Below are positions 1 through 6,375 of a stretch of 9,116 nt of DNA, in pieces (position 1 is the stretch's first letter; every line of letters begins with the position of its first letter). Under the pieces are notes generated by a model, which made no database searches, was not told where the DNA came from, and saw only the letters and a program-made list of their open reading frames with translations. Made by a program: the position numbers and the translations under genes. The stretch is from NCBI GenBank assembly GCA_035689185.1, contig DASSLY010000076.1, forward strand, positions 1 through 9,116, written 5' to 3'. Source of the DNA: DASSLY01 sp035689185. GTDB taxonomy: Bacteria; Actinomycetota; Actinomycetes; Actinomycetales; Dermatophilaceae.

Positions 1-27
1 TCGACAGGCAGTCGACAGGCAGTCGAC
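1..27. repeat. 11-bp direct repeat at window edge
   Basis: Two exact head-to-tail copies of TCGACAGGCAG (1-11, 12-22) are followed by a partial third (23-27). Each carries a GTCGAC palindrome at the junction. The left side is cut by the window, so the array may be longer. No function is visible. Confidence 0.6.
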
Positions 28-296
28 GGCTTCTCGGGGACCACGGCGAGCCCAGCGTCCTGGGAGGGACCTCGCGCCCAGCCGGGACGCGGGGACCGCC
101 GCCACGCACCTCGGCGGTCACCGTGCACCGCGTCGATCGAGTTGGTCCTGACGACGTCGATGCCGACGTTGCCCGGCGCCGCCCGGCCCACGCTGCCGGC
201 GCTCTTGCGCGCGTCGGCGGCAGCCTCCGCCTGGGCGAACGACCCAGGCGCGGCGTGCACGGTGACCTTCCGGCCCAGCGCCCCGGCCGCAGTCAC
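1..296 (-). CDS. Unidentified partial reading frame (possible gene remnant)
   Basis: A frame open from a GTG at 296 to the window edge reads VTAAGALGRKVTVHAAPGSF at its start, then an Ala/Asp/Glu-rich stretch and GIDVVRTNSIDAV near 125-160. Third codon positions are almost all G or C from 296 down to about 120 and less so beyond, suggesting that real coding sequence decays or shifts frame there. I do not recognise a family. No clear ribosome binding site precedes the GTG. The frame is the same as that of the DUF6458 gene upstream, with that gene's stop and a hairpin between them. The opposite strand is also open with the same wobble positions, so strand choice rests only on more protein-like composition. 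It may be a decayed gene or chance. Confidence 0.3.
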   Translation of the reverse strand, partial: MTAAGALGRKVTVHAAPGSFAQAEAAADARKSAGSVGRAAPGNVGIDVVRTNSIDAVHGDRRGAWRRSPRPGWARGPSQDAGLAVVPEKPSTACRLPV

Positions 297-339
297 GGCG
301 CCCGCGAGCGGCCTTGGGCGTGGCAGCCACGCGGATGGT

Positions 340-363
340 CCCGGTTTCGCGCGTCGAACCGGG
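340..363 (-). terminator. Hairpin after DUF6458 gene
   Basis: CCCGGTT (340-346) pairs perfectly with AACCGGG (357-363) across a 10-nt loop. It begins 8 nt after the stop codon of the minus-strand DUF6458 gene. There is no T-tract, as is common for actinobacterial terminators. Position and symmetry support a terminator; activity is inferred. Confidence 0.5.
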
Positions 364-371
364 CGCGGGGC

Positions 372-605
372 TCAAGGGTCGATGCGGTCGTTCGGCTCGA
401 CGTAGGTGGTCCGGTTCGGCGTGTGGATCACGTCCGTCCGCCGCCGGGTGCTCATCAGCACCAGCGACAGCACCAGCCCCGCGGCGCCGATGATCATCAG
501 GATGACCCCGACGGTGCCCAACTTGATGCCGCTGACGTCTCCGGTGACCGCGAACTTCAGGATCGCACCGACCGCGATCAGCAGCAGGCTGACTCCCATG
601 CTCAT
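372..605 (-). CDS. DUF6458 family small membrane protein
   Basis: A 77-residue protein begins MSMGVSLLLIAVGAILKFAV. Helix 1 covers about residues 4-20, a short polar turn contains VSG (24-26), and helix 2 covers about 29-52. A basic RRR (54-56) is followed by a short hydrophilic tail. The GAILKFAV turn VSGI..VGVILMIIG pattern is typical of the actinobacterial DUF6458 family, whose function is unknown. The start at 605 is chosen because GAGAGGGG (619-612) lies 6 nt upstream. A longer in-frame start at 728 has no such site and would add a non-membrane N-terminus. It stands alone, divergent from the nickel transporter, and is followed by a hairpin. Confidence 0.85.
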   Translation of the reverse strand: MSMGVSLLLIAVGAILKFAVTGDVSGIKLGTVGVILMIIGAAGLVLSLVLMSTRRRTDVIHTPNRTTYVEPNDRIDP

Positions 606-781
606 GGCTTGGCCCCTCTCGTCGCGGGCCGCGCTGTCGCCGCCCCGGTGACTCACGGTAACCCGGGCGGCGGCCATCCTCGGGTAGATCCGGGCCGGCA
701 GCGACCCGGCATACCGGCCCTCACCCATCCGGGGAGCGCCGGCCGACGAACATCCGGTGGGCCGCGCGCGCGGGCGGCCGG

Positions 782-804
782 TTGCTACTGCTAGTCAGTC
801 GCAA
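782..804. promoter_or_regulatory. 23-bp inverted repeat, candidate operator of nickel transporter
   Basis: Arms TTGCTACTG (782-790) and CAGTCGCAA (796-804) match at 8 of 9 positions around CTAGT. It ends 45 nt before the transporter ATG. It overlaps a possible promoter: TTGCTA (782-787), 17-bp spacer, TACTGT (805-810, a TANNNT-type -10). That placement suits a repressor. TTGC/GCAA ends recall boxes of Fur-family nickel regulators (Nur), but the 23-bp length does not match the published Nur spacing as I remember it, so the regulator is unassigned. Confidence 0.5.
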
Positions 805-849
805 TACTGTGCCGACAGCCGCCCGGCGGACGCGAGCGAGGGACGCAGG

Positions 850-1962
850 ATGAACACAGCACGTCAGCTCCGCACTCCTTCCCGCGTGCGCCGGATCCGG
901 GCCGCGCTGAGCCCGGCCGAGTGGTCCTCCCTGGTCGGCATGGGCCTGTTCATTCTCACCCTGCACGTCGTGGGCTGGGGGGTGCTGGCCGGGCTGGTCG
1001 CCCCGCAGCACTACCAGGTCGGTGGCCAGGTGTTCGGCATCGGCCTCGGCCTGACCGCCTACACCCTGGGTATGCGGCACGCCTTCGACGCCGACCACAT
1101 CGCCGCCATCGACAACACCACCCGCAAGCTGATGGCCGACGGGAAGCGTCCCGTGTCGGTCGGGTTCTGGTTCTCCCTCGGCCACTCCACAGTCGTCTTC
1201 GTCCTCTGCCTCCTGCTCGCCTTTGGCGTCAAGGCGCTGGCGGGCCAGGTGGCCAACGATGCCTCAGCCCTGCACACCGCCGCCGGCGTGATCGGCACCG
1301 GCGTGTCCGGGGTGTTCCTCTACCTCATCGGCGTCCTCAACCTGGTCGTGCTGGTCGGGATCGTCCGGATGTTCCGGGACATGCGCCGCGGCAGCTACGA
1401 CGAGGCCGCGCTGGAGGAGCAGCTGAACAACAGGGGGTTGCTGAACCGGATCCTGGGCCGGGTCACCCGCGCCGTCACCAAGCCGTGGCAGATGTACCCC
1501 ACCGGGATGCTGTTCGGTCTCGGTTTCGACACCGCCACCGAGGTCGGCCTGCTGGTCTTGGCCGGGGGCGCGGCCGCGTTCAGCCTGCCCTGGTACGCGA
1601 TCCTGACCCTGCCCGTCCTGTTCGCCGCAGGAATGAGCCTGCTCGACACAATCGACGGCTGCTTCATGAACTTCGCCTATGGCTGGGCCTTCGCCAAGCC
1701 GGTCCGCAAGGTCTACTACAACATCACCGTCACGGCGCTGTCGGTCGCGGTAGCGCTGATCATCGGCACGGTCGAGCTGGTCGGCATCCTCACCGAGAGG
1801 CTGGGCATCACCACCGGCCCGCTCGCGGCCATCGGCGGGGTCGACCTCAACGTCGTCGGGTACGCGATCGTCGCGCTCTTCGTCCTCACCTGGGCCGGCG
1901 CGGTCGCCTACTGGCGGTTGGCCCGGGTCGAGGAGCGCTGGGGCGCGGGGCTGGCCCGGTAG
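850..1962 (+). CDS. HoxN/NicO-type (NiCoT) nickel/cobalt permease
   Basis: A 370-residue polytopic membrane protein of the NiCoT family, single-component secondary importers of Ni2+ and/or Co2+ that supply enzymes such as urease, hydrogenase or B12-dependent proteins. All four family signatures are present in order: RHAFDADHI at 76-84 (the HX4DH metal-selecting motif in helix II), FSLGHSTVV at 108-116, LGFDTATE at 224-231 and GMSLLDTIDG at 261-270. A charged cytoplasmic loop lies near 174-212. About eight hydrophobic segments and normal family length indicate an intact protein. The ATG at 850 follows GAGGGA (838-843) by 6 nt. An earlier in-frame ATG at 757 adds residues that look non-coding and crosses the putative promoter. 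Ni versus Co preference cannot be read from the sequence. No nickel enzyme is visible in the window. Confidence 0.93.
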   Translation: MNTARQLRTPSRVRRIRAALSPAEWSSLVGMGLFILTLHVVGWGVLAGLVAPQHYQVGGQVFGIGLGLTAYTLGMRHAFDADHIAAIDNTTRKLMADGKRPVSVGFWFSLGHSTVVFVLCLLLAFGVKALAGQVANDASALHTAAGVIGTGVSGVFLYLIGVLNLVVLVGIVRMFRDMRRGSYDEAALEEQLNNRGLLNRILGRVTRAVTKPWQMYPTGMLFGLGFDTATEVGLLVLAGGAAAFSLPWYAILTLPVLFAAGMSLLDTIDGCFMNFAYGWAFAKPVRKVYYNITVTALSVAVALIIGTVELVGILTERLGITTGPLAAIGGVDLNVVGYAIVALFVLTWAGAVAYWRLARVEERWGAGLAR

Positions 1963-1997
1963 GCCTGAGGGCAACGGCCCCCGTATGCCGGCCGGCC

Positions 1998-2090
1998 GGC
2001 TCCCAGCGTCGGGCACGGCTGGCGGGTCTCGGTGTCCGCGGGGGCTCCCCCCGTCGGGCACGCCGGCTCGCGGGTCGCGGTGTCCGCGGC
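1998..2090. repeat. Imperfect ~45-bp tandem duplication
   Basis: A unit starting GGCTCCC (1998-2042) is repeated at 2043-2090, sharing CGTCGGGCACG and CGGTGTCCGCGG, with a 3-bp length difference. It fills most of the 170-bp gap between the convergent nickel-transporter and PepSY genes. I see no convincing terminator stem-loop in the gap. Confidence 0.6.
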
Positions 2091-2132
2091 CGGCTGCGGG
2101 CCTCGCCGTGGCCGCGGGTAGCTGCGTGCGGC

Positions 2133-2858
2133 CTAGCTGCGGGTCGGGGTGGGCGACGGGGTGGGTGTCGTCGACGGTGCCGGGGTGTTCGGCGTCGTGT
2201 CGTGGCGGTCGCCGTGCCCGCCGAAGTGCCCGCGCGTCCGCCCCTCCTGCGCACCGGTGACCTTGAAGGCGGAGTCCAGCGTGACCAGCAGGGCCTTGCC
2301 GTCAGAGGTCGTGACGAACGCCCGGTAGGTGCCGTCCGCCTCCTTCCACATGTGCAGCACGGCCGCCCCCGGGTACTTCGCCAGCACCGCGGCCTTGGCC
2401 TTGGTCGAGGCGTCGCCGGTCAGCTGCTCATGCTGGAAGCCGCCGGGCCCGTGGCCGAACCCGAATCCGCCCGGCCCACCCCGGCCGCCGGCGGGACGCG
2501 ATTCCTGCCCGGTGACGGCGAAGGCCTTGTCCACCTCGACGGTCAACCGATCTCCCGCCTTGGTCCTGATGTGGGCCTCGTAGACCCCGTCGGAGTCGGT
2601 CTCCAGCCGCTCGATCGTCGCCCCCGGGTACTTGGCCAGGACCGCCGCCCTGACCTTGGCCGCGGTCGTCCCGGTCAGCGGCGTCTCCTGCGGGCGCTGT
2701 GCGGCCACCCCTGGCTGCGCCGTCACGGCCGGACTGGGCGTCGTGCCGTCAGCCGCACCGGCCGAGGAGGTGGTGGCCACGATCGCGCCAGCGAGGACGC
2801 CGGCGGCCACAAGGCCGGCGGGTGCGGCATACCTGCGGGTCTTGGCGAGGTCCACCAT
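2133..2858 (-). CDS. Secreted protein with two PepSY-like repeats
   Basis: A 241-residue exported protein. Residues 1-36 form a signal peptide: a basic KTRRY stretch, a hydrophobic core at 11-30, and a likely cleavage after SSAGA. Two homologous ~60-residue units follow, 61-119 and 146-205. Each starts LTG, contains an identical AVLAKYPGA (72-80, 157-165) and ends in an AFAVTGQE/AFKVTGAQE strand, the layout of PepSY-like domains. A Gly/Phe/His-rich linker (121-145) joins them, and the C-terminus is His/Gly then Thr/Pro-rich (206-241), wall-spanning in style. No further membrane helix or sortase motif is seen. The ATG at 2858 follows AAGGAG by 5 nt. PepSY domains are usually proposed to inhibit peptidases or sense the envelope; the role here is unknown. 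Confidence 0.8.
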   Translation of the reverse strand: MVDLAKTRRYAAPAGLVAAGVLAGAIVATTSSAGAADGTTPSPAVTAQPGVAAQRPQETPLTGTTAAKVRAAVLAKYPGATIERLETDSDGVYEAHIRTKAGDRLTVEVDKAFAVTGQESRPAGGRGGPGGFGFGHGPGGFQHEQLTGDASTKAKAAVLAKYPGAAVLHMWKEADGTYRAFVTTSDGKALLVTLDSAFKVTGAQEGRTRGHFGGHGDRHDTTPNTPAPSTTPTPSPTPTRS

Positions 2859-2923
2859 GGCTGCTCCTTCGTCGGGTAACTGTCGGCCCAACCATGGATT
2901 GCGTTGTTGAAAGGACGCTGTGG

Positions 2924-2940
2924 ACCGTCCGTCACCGTCC
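2924..2940. promoter_or_regulatory. 10-bp-spaced ACCGTCC direct repeat
   Basis: ACCGTCC occurs at 2924-2930 and again at 2934-2940, one helical turn apart, 66-82 bp upstream of the PepSY-protein start. Same-face heptamer repeats are the usual target of OmpR-family response regulators. The site is short and GC-rich, so chance is possible. Confidence 0.25.
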
Positions 2941-3067
2941 TGTCAGTGGGAGAGTCGAGGGGGTCGGAACTCGTTGACGGTCAGCCGGATCAGCCCGGTT
3001 CGGGTGGGGGTTCTGGTCGAGTTCTTCGGCGATAGTCACGGCCAACAACGCGGCTGATGAAGCTTCT

Positions 3068-3087
3068 CGCCCGCCGATGCGCGGGCG
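3068..3087. other. Perfect 7-bp stem-loop in LamG gene leader
   Basis: CGCCCGC (3068-3074) and GCGGGCG (3081-3087) form a GC stem with a 6-nt loop, 53 nt before the LamG-protein ATG. It could be a leader hairpin or an operator. No riboswitch pattern is recognised. Confidence 0.3.
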
Positions 3088-3140
3088 CGATATGACGAAA
3101 GCCACCCATCCGGTCGGCATTCCGTGTTTAGGTGGCGACC

Positions 3141-3836
3141 ATGTTGACCAGACGCAGGCGCGCAGCGGTGCTCGCCGTGACCATGACCTTCACCCTGGCC
3201 GGGGCCGCATCGGCGACGGCCGCGACGGCCGCAACGGCCGCAACGGCCGCAACGGCCGCAACGGCACTGACGACCGTTGCCTCTTGGCCGCTGACCACCG
3301 ACGGCCGGGACATCACCGGCAACGGCCACACCGCAGTCGTCGACCCCACGATGCCAGGGGTGAGCTTCGGCCCGTCCGGGGCGACGTTCAACGGGAACGG
3401 CCGGCTGGTGGTCGCCAAGTCCGCGCAGCTGTCGCCGGACGGTCGGGACTTCCAGTTCGGGTTGAGCTACGTGACCGCCGCCGACAGCCACGCCAACCTG
3501 CTGCAGGCCGGCAACACCCATCTCACCGACCCGTTCGTGAAGATCGAGCTGGCCGGGGTGCCCAAGTGCCGTATCACCGGGGCGTTGGACTCCGTCCCGC
3601 TCAAGGCCTCCACCTCCACCGTCGACGGCAAGTGGCACACGGCCTCCTGCTCCCGCACCGGTCCGCTGCTGCAGTTCGTCATCGACGGGGTCGTCGTCGC
3701 CCACCGCCAGGTGGACGTCGGGTTCGTCGACCTGTCACCCAAGGACTGGTACATGGGCGCCAAGGGCGGCCGCAACGTCGACGACGGTGACAAGTTCACC
3801 GGGAAGATCCGCAACGCCTACGTCGGCATCGGCTGA
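3141..3836 (+). CDS. Secreted LamG/concanavalin A-like domain protein
   Basis: A 231-residue exported protein. Residues 1-25 are a signal peptide (LTRRRR then a hydrophobic core to GAASA). An Ala-Ala-Thr tract (about 25-42) encoded by a 9-bp minisatellite follows. The rest (46-231) looks like one laminin-G/concanavalin-like jelly-roll: VASWPLT near the start, FNGNGRLVV (83-91), DGKWHTASCSRTG (162-174), LLQFVIDGVVV (177-187) and a closing IRNAYVGIG strand. Cys143 and Cys170 could form a disulfide. AGGTGG (3130-3135) places the start at ATG 3141, in preference to the GTG at 3132 inside that site. Such domains bind carbohydrates or other surface ligands; the ligand is unknown. It is monocistronic, with a strong hairpin after the stop. 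Confidence 0.8.
   Translation: MLTRRRRAAVLAVTMTFTLAGAASATAATAATAATAATAATALTTVASWPLTTDGRDITGNGHTAVVDPTMPGVSFGPSGATFNGNGRLVVAKSAQLSPDGRDFQFGLSYVTAADSHANLLQAGNTHLTDPFVKIELAGVPKCRITGALDSVPLKASTSTVDGKWHTASCSRTGPLLQFVIDGVVVAHRQVDVGFVDLSPKDWYMGAKGGRNVDDGDKFTGKIRNAYVGIG
3215..3265 (+). repeat. 9-bp minisatellite coding Ala-Ala-Thr
   Basis: Five complete units of (G/A)ACGGCCGC (3215-3259), the last three identical, plus a partial sixth. It lies in frame just after the signal peptide of the LamG protein. Copy changes would lengthen or shorten the linker by three residues without a frameshift. Confidence 0.85.
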
Positions 3837-3862
3837 GTTTCCGGAGGGGAGCCAGGGGCGAC

Positions 3863-3911
3863 GACGACCAGGGCCCGCCGGTCCGAGACGAACCGGCGGG
3901 CCATGGTCGTC
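3863..3911 (+). terminator. Long hairpin after LamG gene
   Basis: The arms 3863-3882 and 3892-3911 pair over 20 bp with one mismatch (3871/3903) around a 9-nt loop; the inner part is GGCCCGCCGGT with ACCGGCGGGCC. It starts 26 nt after the LamG stop and has no T-tract. It also contains the ATG at 3903, which argues against that codon as the start of the next gene. Confidence 0.7.
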
Positions 3912-3950
3912 AGGCGAGGGCGGGCCTCACGTCGACGGGGAGGGCTGGTC

Positions 3951-4349
3951 GTGCGACCGTCACCGATAACCGTCCGGCTGCTGAACCGCTTGGTCCTGCG
4001 CACGGCACTGTGGGACGTGTATGCGCTCGAGGTGCCCCGCGGGCGCACGGGCGGCGTGCAACGGGTGCCAGTGGTCCCTGTCGACGTCGGCGAGGACCGG
4101 TTCGTGGTGTCCAACTTCGGCGAGTCGGCGTGGGTCCGCAACCTACGCGCCGCAGGCGTGCTGACGCTGGCCCGCAAGGGTGAGCGGACGACATACCAGG
4201 CGGTGGAGGTGCCGGTCGAGCGGCGCGGGCCGGTGCTACGCGCGTATCGCGCGAAGGCGGGATGGCAGGTGGCGTACTACTTCTGGCGGCGCCCGGACCC
4301 GGCCGACCACCCGGTCTTCAGCCTGCGGAGGACTCCGCCCACAGGTTGA
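3951..4349 (+). CDS. Deazaflavin (F420)-dependent nitroreductase family protein
   Basis: A 132-residue protein resembling the Ddn/DUF385-type family of small split-barrel F420-dependent reductases, which are common in actinobacteria. The family pattern is visible: GRTGGVQRVPVVPVDV (31-46, matching the GRxSGxxRxxP segment), FVVSNFGESAWVRNLRAAG (51-69) and a strand-forming tail. Known members reduce quinones, nitro-aromatics or enones with reduced F420; this substrate is unknown, and some members bind other cofactors. The GTG at 3951 is preferred because GGAGG lies 7 nt upstream. The ATG at 3903 adds Arg-rich residues and sits in the terminator hairpin. The final 32 bp overlap the convergent aldo-keto reductase gene. 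Confidence 0.72.
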   Translation: MRPSPITVRLLNRLVLRTALWDVYALEVPRGRTGGVQRVPVVPVDVGEDRFVVSNFGESAWVRNLRAAGVLTLARKGERTTYQAVEVPVERRGPVLRAYRAKAGWQVAYYFWRRPDPADHPVFSLRRTPPTG

Positions 4350-5361
4350 CCCCGGAGTCGACGGCGTGCTGGTCGATCGCGGCCAGCTCGTCGTCGGTGA
4401 AGTCCAGCCGGTCCAGGGCGTCGAGGTTGGCATCCAGCTGCTCGACGCTAGACGCGCCGATCACCGCCGAGGTCACCCGCGGGTCGCGGAGCGTCCAGGC
4501 CAGCGCCAGCTGGGCCAGCTTCTGGCCACGCTGGCGGGCCATCTCGTTCAACGCCCGGATGTGCCTCAGCGTGGCCTCGCTCAGCTGCTCGCGGTCCAGC
4601 GAGCCGCCGCGCGCGGCGCGGGAGTCGGCGGGGATGCCGTCGAGGTACCGGTCGGTCAGCAGGCCCTGCGCGAGCGGGGTGAAGACGATGCAGCCCATCC
4701 CCTCGGCTTCCAAGGTGTCCAGCAGGTCCTCCTCGATCCACCGGTTGAGCATGTTGTACGACGGCTGGTGGATCAGCAGCGGCGTCCCCAGGGCGCGGGC
4801 GATGGCCGCGGCCTCGGCGGTCTTGGCCGGGGAGTAGGAGGAGATGCCGGCATACAGCGCGCGGCCGGACCGGACAGCGGTGTCGAGCGCGCCGATGGTC
4901 TCCTCCAGCGGAGTGTCCGGGTCGAACCGGTGGCTGTAGAAGATGTCGACGTAGTCCAAGCCCATCCGCTGCAGGCTCTGGTCGAGGGAGGCGAGCACGT
5001 ACTTGCGGCCGCCGCCGCCCTGGCCGTACGGGCCCGGCCACATGTCGTAGCCCGCCTTGGTCGAGATCACCAGCTCGTCGCGGTATGCGGCGAAGTCGCC
5101 CTTGAGGTAGCGGCCGAAGTTCTCCTCGGCGCGGCCGTACGGAGGGCCGTAGTTGTTGGCCAGGTCGAAGTGGGTGACGCCGCGGTCGAAGGCGCGGCGC
5201 AGGATGGCCTGGTGCACCTCCGTGGGCCGGTCGTCGCCGAAGTTCTGCCACAGTCCCAGCGAGATGGCGGGCAGCAGCAGACCGCTGCGCCCGCACCGTC
5301 GGTAGGGCATCGCGTCGTAGCGGTCGGTCGCCGGCTCGTATGTCGTCGTCACGGCACCCAT
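4318..5361 (-). CDS. YghZ/Gpr-type aldo-keto reductase (L-glyceraldehyde 3-phosphate reductase)
   Basis: A 347-residue TIM-barrel NADPH-dependent oxidoreductase. It follows the E. coli YghZ (AKR14) sequence almost segment by segment from memory: MPYRRCGRSGLLLPAISLGL (18-37), FDLANNYGPP (65-74), STKAGYDMWPGPYG (100-113), YVDIFYSHR (137-145), LLIHQPSYNMLNRW, FTPLAQGLL and VIGASSVEQL. The catalytic tetrad is Asp66, Tyr71, Lys102 and His144. YghZ reduces L-glyceraldehyde 3-phosphate and methylglyoxal and so has a detoxifying role; Gram-positive members are often labelled general stress or K+-channel beta-like proteins. Length and motifs are complete. The start at 5361 has only a weak ribosome site; a GTG three codons in is an alternative. 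Its promoter must overlap or lie near the 15-bp repeat array. Confidence 0.92.
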   Translation of the reverse strand: MGAVTTTYEPATDRYDAMPYRRCGRSGLLLPAISLGLWQNFGDDRPTEVHQAILRRAFDRGVTHFDLANNYGPPYGRAEENFGRYLKGDFAAYRDELVISTKAGYDMWPGPYGQGGGGRKYVLASLDQSLQRMGLDYVDIFYSHRFDPDTPLEETIGALDTAVRSGRALYAGISSYSPAKTAEAAAIARALGTPLLIHQPSYNMLNRWIEEDLLDTLEAEGMGCIVFTPLAQGLLTDRYLDGIPADSRAARGGSLDREQLSEATLRHIRALNEMARQRGQKLAQLALAWTLRDPRVTSAVIGASSVEQLDANLDALDRLDFTDDELAAIDQHAVDSGVNLWAESSAG

Positions 5362-5395
5362 CCTGGCACCCGGCGCCGGGGCCCCCGCCGCCCAT

Positions 5396-5480
5396 CGACC
5401 GGACCCGCACCGACCGGACCCCCACCGACCGGACCCGCACCGACCGGACCCGCACCGACCGGACCCTCACCGACCGGGCC
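5396..5480. repeat. 15-bp minisatellite in divergent promoter region
   Basis: Five units of CGACCGGACCC(G/C/T)CAC at 5396-5470 plus a 10-nt partial. It occupies 85 of the 123 bp between the divergent aldo-keto reductase and acyltransferase starts. Because 15 is a multiple of 3, it is open in the acyltransferase frame as a Pro-Thr-Gly-Pro repeat, but no start codon lies in that frame between 5341 and 5485. Confidence 0.9.
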
Positions 5481-5484
5481 TGAG

Positions 5485-6303
5485 GTGGATCGGACCTACC
5501 GGGTCGTGATCGCCGTGTTCCGGGTGCTGTTCCGCCTGCTCGGGCTGCGTATCGACGTCCGGGGTCTGGAGCACGTCCCGGCCCGCGGGCCGGCGGTGCT
5601 GGCGAGCAACCACACCGGGTACCTCGACTTCGCGCTCGTGGGGCTGGTCGGGGTGCAGCGAGGCCGGCGAGTGCGGTTCATGGCCAAGCGGTCCACCTTC
5701 GACAACCCCGTCACCGGTCCGGCGATGCGGGCGATGCGCCACATCCCGGTGGACCGGGCGGCAGGGACCGCTGCAGCGCGGAAGGCCTTGCGGGCGCTGG
5801 CAGCCGGTGAGCTGCTAGGCACGTTCCCGGAGGCGACGATCAGCCGGTCATGGCTGCTGAAGGACCTTCGCCCGGGCGCGGTGGTGCTGGCGAAGCGGGC
5901 CGGGGTGCCGCTCGTCCCGGTGGTGACCTGGGGTGGGCACCGGGTGCTCACCGTCGACCGACGCGGCGGACTGCGCCGGGGCAAGCCGGTCACGGTGCTG
6001 GTCGGGGAGCCGATCGAGACGGCCGGACGACCTGTGCAGCACCTGCATGAGCAGCTACGGGAACGGCTCACCGCCCTGGCGGACCAGGCTCAGCTGGGCT
6101 ATCCCGACCGGCCACGCAACGACCGTGACCGGTGGTGGCTGCCGGCCTATCTCGGCGGGACCGCGCCGACCCCGGACGTCGCGGCGCGGCTGGACGCCGA
6201 GGCCCTGATGCGTTCGGCCGGCCGAACGGCCAGACGCCGGTCGCTCAGAAAGGCCGCCGGTCGGGCCGGCAGACGCTGCCAGGCGGCGGCAGGGCGCCGG
6301 TGA
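5485..6303 (+). CDS. PlsC-type 1-acyl-sn-glycerol-3-phosphate acyltransferase family protein
   Basis: A 272-residue acyltransferase of the lysophosphatidate acyltransferase family, which transfers an acyl chain to lysophospholipid-type acceptors at the membrane. The HX4D catalytic motif is in SNHTGYLD (His43, Asp48). FMAKRSTFDNPVTGPAMRAM (65-84) and HIPVDR (86-91) follow, then FPEATISRS (114-122), the equivalent of the FPEGTRS substrate motif, and VPLVPVVTWG (141-150). A hydrophobic N-terminus (about 6-20) can sit in the membrane. The start is uncertain: GTG at 5485 has only a weak site, and another GTG lies at 5506. Residues about 244-272 form an Arg/Ala-rich tail, and 254-272 are read antisense to a hydrolase remnant, so the tail may be acquired. 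Whether it makes phosphatidic acid or another lipid is open. Confidence 0.87.
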   Translation: MDRTYRVVIAVFRVLFRLLGLRIDVRGLEHVPARGPAVLASNHTGYLDFALVGLVGVQRGRRVRFMAKRSTFDNPVTGPAMRAMRHIPVDRAAGTAAARKALRALAAGELLGTFPEATISRSWLLKDLRPGAVVLAKRAGVPLVPVVTWGGHRVLTVDRRGGLRRGKPVTVLVGEPIETAGRPVQHLHEQLRERLTALADQAQLGYPDRPRNDRDRWWLPAYLGGTAPTPDVAARLDAEALMRSAGRTARRRSLRKAAGRAGRRCQAAAGRR

Positions 6304-6370
6304 TGAGGTACCGGGCGACCTGGCGCCCGACGCAGCCTCTGTGCCCGAGCGCGACGTGGCCCCAGCCGGC
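6245..6370 (-). pseudogene. C-terminal remnant of TAP-like alpha/beta hydrolase
   Basis: A 41-codon frame ending in TGA reads AGWGHVALGHRGCVG, then RQVARYLITGALPPPGSVC and a short tail. It matches the C-terminal end of actinobacterial secreted alpha/beta hydrolases with a tripeptidyl-aminopeptidase-like C-terminal domain: the catalytic His in GWGH, then a Cys, then A.YL..G.LP.PG..C. An in-frame TAA stands directly upstream (6371-6373) and no start or hydrolase core follows, so only the last tenth or so of the usual gene survives. It overlaps the 3' end of the acyltransferase gene by 59 bp on the opposite strand and ends 5 bp from the racemase stop, marking a likely deletion or insertion boundary. 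Confidence 0.7.
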
Positions 6371-6375
6371 TTAGG

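Noticed and set aside
1988..2000. GCCGGCCGGC run as a transcription terminator
   Set aside because: It is a loopless GC palindrome with no T-tract, common by chance at this base composition.
921..2879. 652-codon open frame on the plus strand
   Set aside because: It is an Arg/Pro/Gly-rich shadow of the nickel transporter and the PepSY gene, produced by high GC.
2901..3051. GCGTTGTT and AACAACGC inverted pair 135 bp apart
   Set aside because: Eight bases at that distance in a single gap is easily chance; no third copy supports it.
2932..3120. 62-codon minus-strand ORF in the PepSY/LamG divergent gap
   Set aside because: No ribosome site, no recognisable motif, and it occupies the region needed for both promoters.
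4180..5484. Long in-frame upstream extension of the acyltransferase
   Set aside because: It is antisense to the well-supported aldo-keto reductase and lacks family similarity. No start codon exists in that frame from 5341 to the GTG at 5485.
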